Below are positions 4,434 to 5,190 of a stretch of 5,190 nt of DNA, piece by piece (position 1 is the first letter of the stretch; each line of letters begins with the position of its first letter). Source of the stretch: Intestinibacter sp034113885 (GTDB lineage Bacteria > Bacillota > Clostridia > Peptostreptococcales > Peptostreptococcaceae); the NCBI RefSeq assembly GCF_034113885.1, contig NZ_JAXEWM010000206.1:1-5190 (forward strand). Reading direction: 5' to 3'. Made by a program: the position numbers and the translations under genes. Under the pieces are notes generated by a model. It made no database searches and was not told where the DNA came from. It was given only the letters and a program-made list of their open reading frames with translations.

Positions 4434-5190
4434 ATGAATGCGTTAAGTGAAAAAATATTTTTAAAATTAGAAATGCCAAATAACGAAAATAGAAAAAGCG
4501 ATAGAGATAAAATTTTTAAAGCGCTAAAGGAAAAATACGATAATGTCACTATTCCTTATAATATAATAAAAAAATTATATCCTATGTGCAGAGAGGCTAA
4601 TTTTGAGATAACTGTTACATTAGTAAAACGCGATTATGATTGGGTAGTTACTGATGTTGAACCAGGGGATACAACAAGTAGAAATTATGGATTGTGCGTA
4701 GATTTGGGAAGCACAACTGTAATTATGAGATTAGTAGATTTAAAGACAGGAGATATAATTTCAGAAGAAAGTATATTTAACAAGCAAATTGCCTTTGGAG
4801 AAGATATATTAAATAGAATATTCTATACTAGAAATTCAAAAGAAAAATTACACGAAATACACAAAGCGACAACAGATACTTTTAAGGAATTAATTGATAT
4901 AATAGAAGAAAAAACTGGCATAACAGGAGAAGATGTAAGTATTATGACAGTAGCAGGAAACACTACAATGATTCATTTTTTACTTGATATAGATCCATGG
5001 ACTATATTCCAAACACCTTATACACCAGTATTTAATCAAACTAGCTTTATAAAGGCTGAAGAAATTGATATTCCTATAAAGGGATATGTCTACTGCTTCC
5101 CATCAGTAGCGAATTACTTTGGTGGCGATATAGTAAGTGGAATGCTATATACAGAAATACATAAAAGACAGGAGATTTCAGCATTTATAG
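4434..5190 (+). CDS. ASKHA-domain (DUF4445/RACo-like) corrinoid-activation-type ATPase, 3'-truncated by the window edge
   Basis: ATG 4434 follows AGGAG (4420-4424), which overlaps the VanZ stop codon. The frame stays open to the window end (252 residues, no stop in view). After a linker-like region (1-85) comes the ASKHA nucleotide-binding core: GLCVDLGSTTVIMRLVDLKTG (86-106) is the phosphate-1 loop with Asp90, FGEDILNRI (121-129) follows, TVAGNTTMIHFLLDIDP (172-188) is the family's characteristic segment, and FPSVANYFGGDIVSGML (222-238) matches the glycine-rich element before the second half. Family knowledge: RACo and RamA are reductive activators that use ATP to return Co(II) corrinoid proteins to Co(I) in methyl transfer; many homologues are uncharacterised. 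RACo carries an N-terminal [2Fe-2S] domain. It is absent here: only Cys52 and Cys88 occur in the first 90 residues. A C-terminal iron-sulfur domain, as in RamA, could lie beyond the edge. Typical family members are over 500 residues, so about half is missing. Confidence 0.85.
   Translation, partial: MNALSEKIFLKLEMPNNENRKSDRDKIFKALKEKYDNVTIPYNIIKKLYPMCREANFEITVTLVKRDYDWVVTDVEPGDTTSRNYGLCVDLGSTTVIMRLVDLKTGDIISEESIFNKQIAFGEDILNRIFYTRNSKEKLHEIHKATTDTFKELIDIIEEKTGITGEDVSIMTVAGNTTMIHFLLDIDPWTIFQTPYTPVFNQTSFIKAEEIDIPIKGYVYCFPSVANYFGGDIVSGMLYTEIHKRQEISAFI

Noticed and set aside
4151..4549. Minus-strand ORF of 132 residues
   Set aside because: It covers the conserved VanZ core and the start of the ASKHA gene on the opposite strand. 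The product is low-complexity, rich in Phe, Leu and Ser, as expected for antisense of AT-rich coding DNA.

Overview
This very AT-rich window has A/T-ending codons, strong AGGAG-type ribosome binding sites, sigma-A-like promoters and intrinsic terminators. That points to a low-GC anaerobic member of the Bacillota, most likely class Clostridia. The RACo-type ASKHA gene at the right edge fits an anaerobe. The genus cannot be fixed from the sequence. All supported genes lie on the + strand.

Layout: (1) 1-954 is the 3' part of a PucR-family transcriptional regulator; its N-terminus lies off the left edge. (2) 955-1082 is a regulatory gap with a 17-bp palindrome and a second dyad that overlaps a TATAAT box just before the next RBS. 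(3) 1083-2036 encodes a DMT/EamA-type ten-helix transporter, probably starting at TTG, closed by a terminator at 2043-2073. (4) A strong extended -10 promoter at about 2115 starts a two-gene unit: a 93-residue protein with a lysine-rich repeat tail (2174-2455), then a GNAT acetyltransferase (2463-2960) 7 bp downstream. (5) A near-consensus TTGACA-17-TATTAT promoter at 3028-3056 drives a roughly 107-nt structured leader and an unrecognised 193-residue soluble protein (3170-3751). (6) A nested dyad (3759-3793) and a very strong terminator (3823-3872) separate this from the next unit. (7) An extended -10 promoter at 3883 drives a VanZ-family membrane protein (3930-4421), followed 12 bp later by a large ASKHA-domain (DUF4445/RACo-like) reading frame that starts at 4434 and runs off the right edge.

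There is no obvious single pathway. The window looks like four short transcription units. The most suggestive pairings are PucR regulator plus transporter, with dyads between them; lysine-rich tail protein plus acetyltransferase; and VanZ plus ASKHA ATPase. No tRNA, rRNA, CRISPR array or mobile element was seen. No stretch over 300 bases lacks a gene. The longest gap is about 209 bp (2961-3169).
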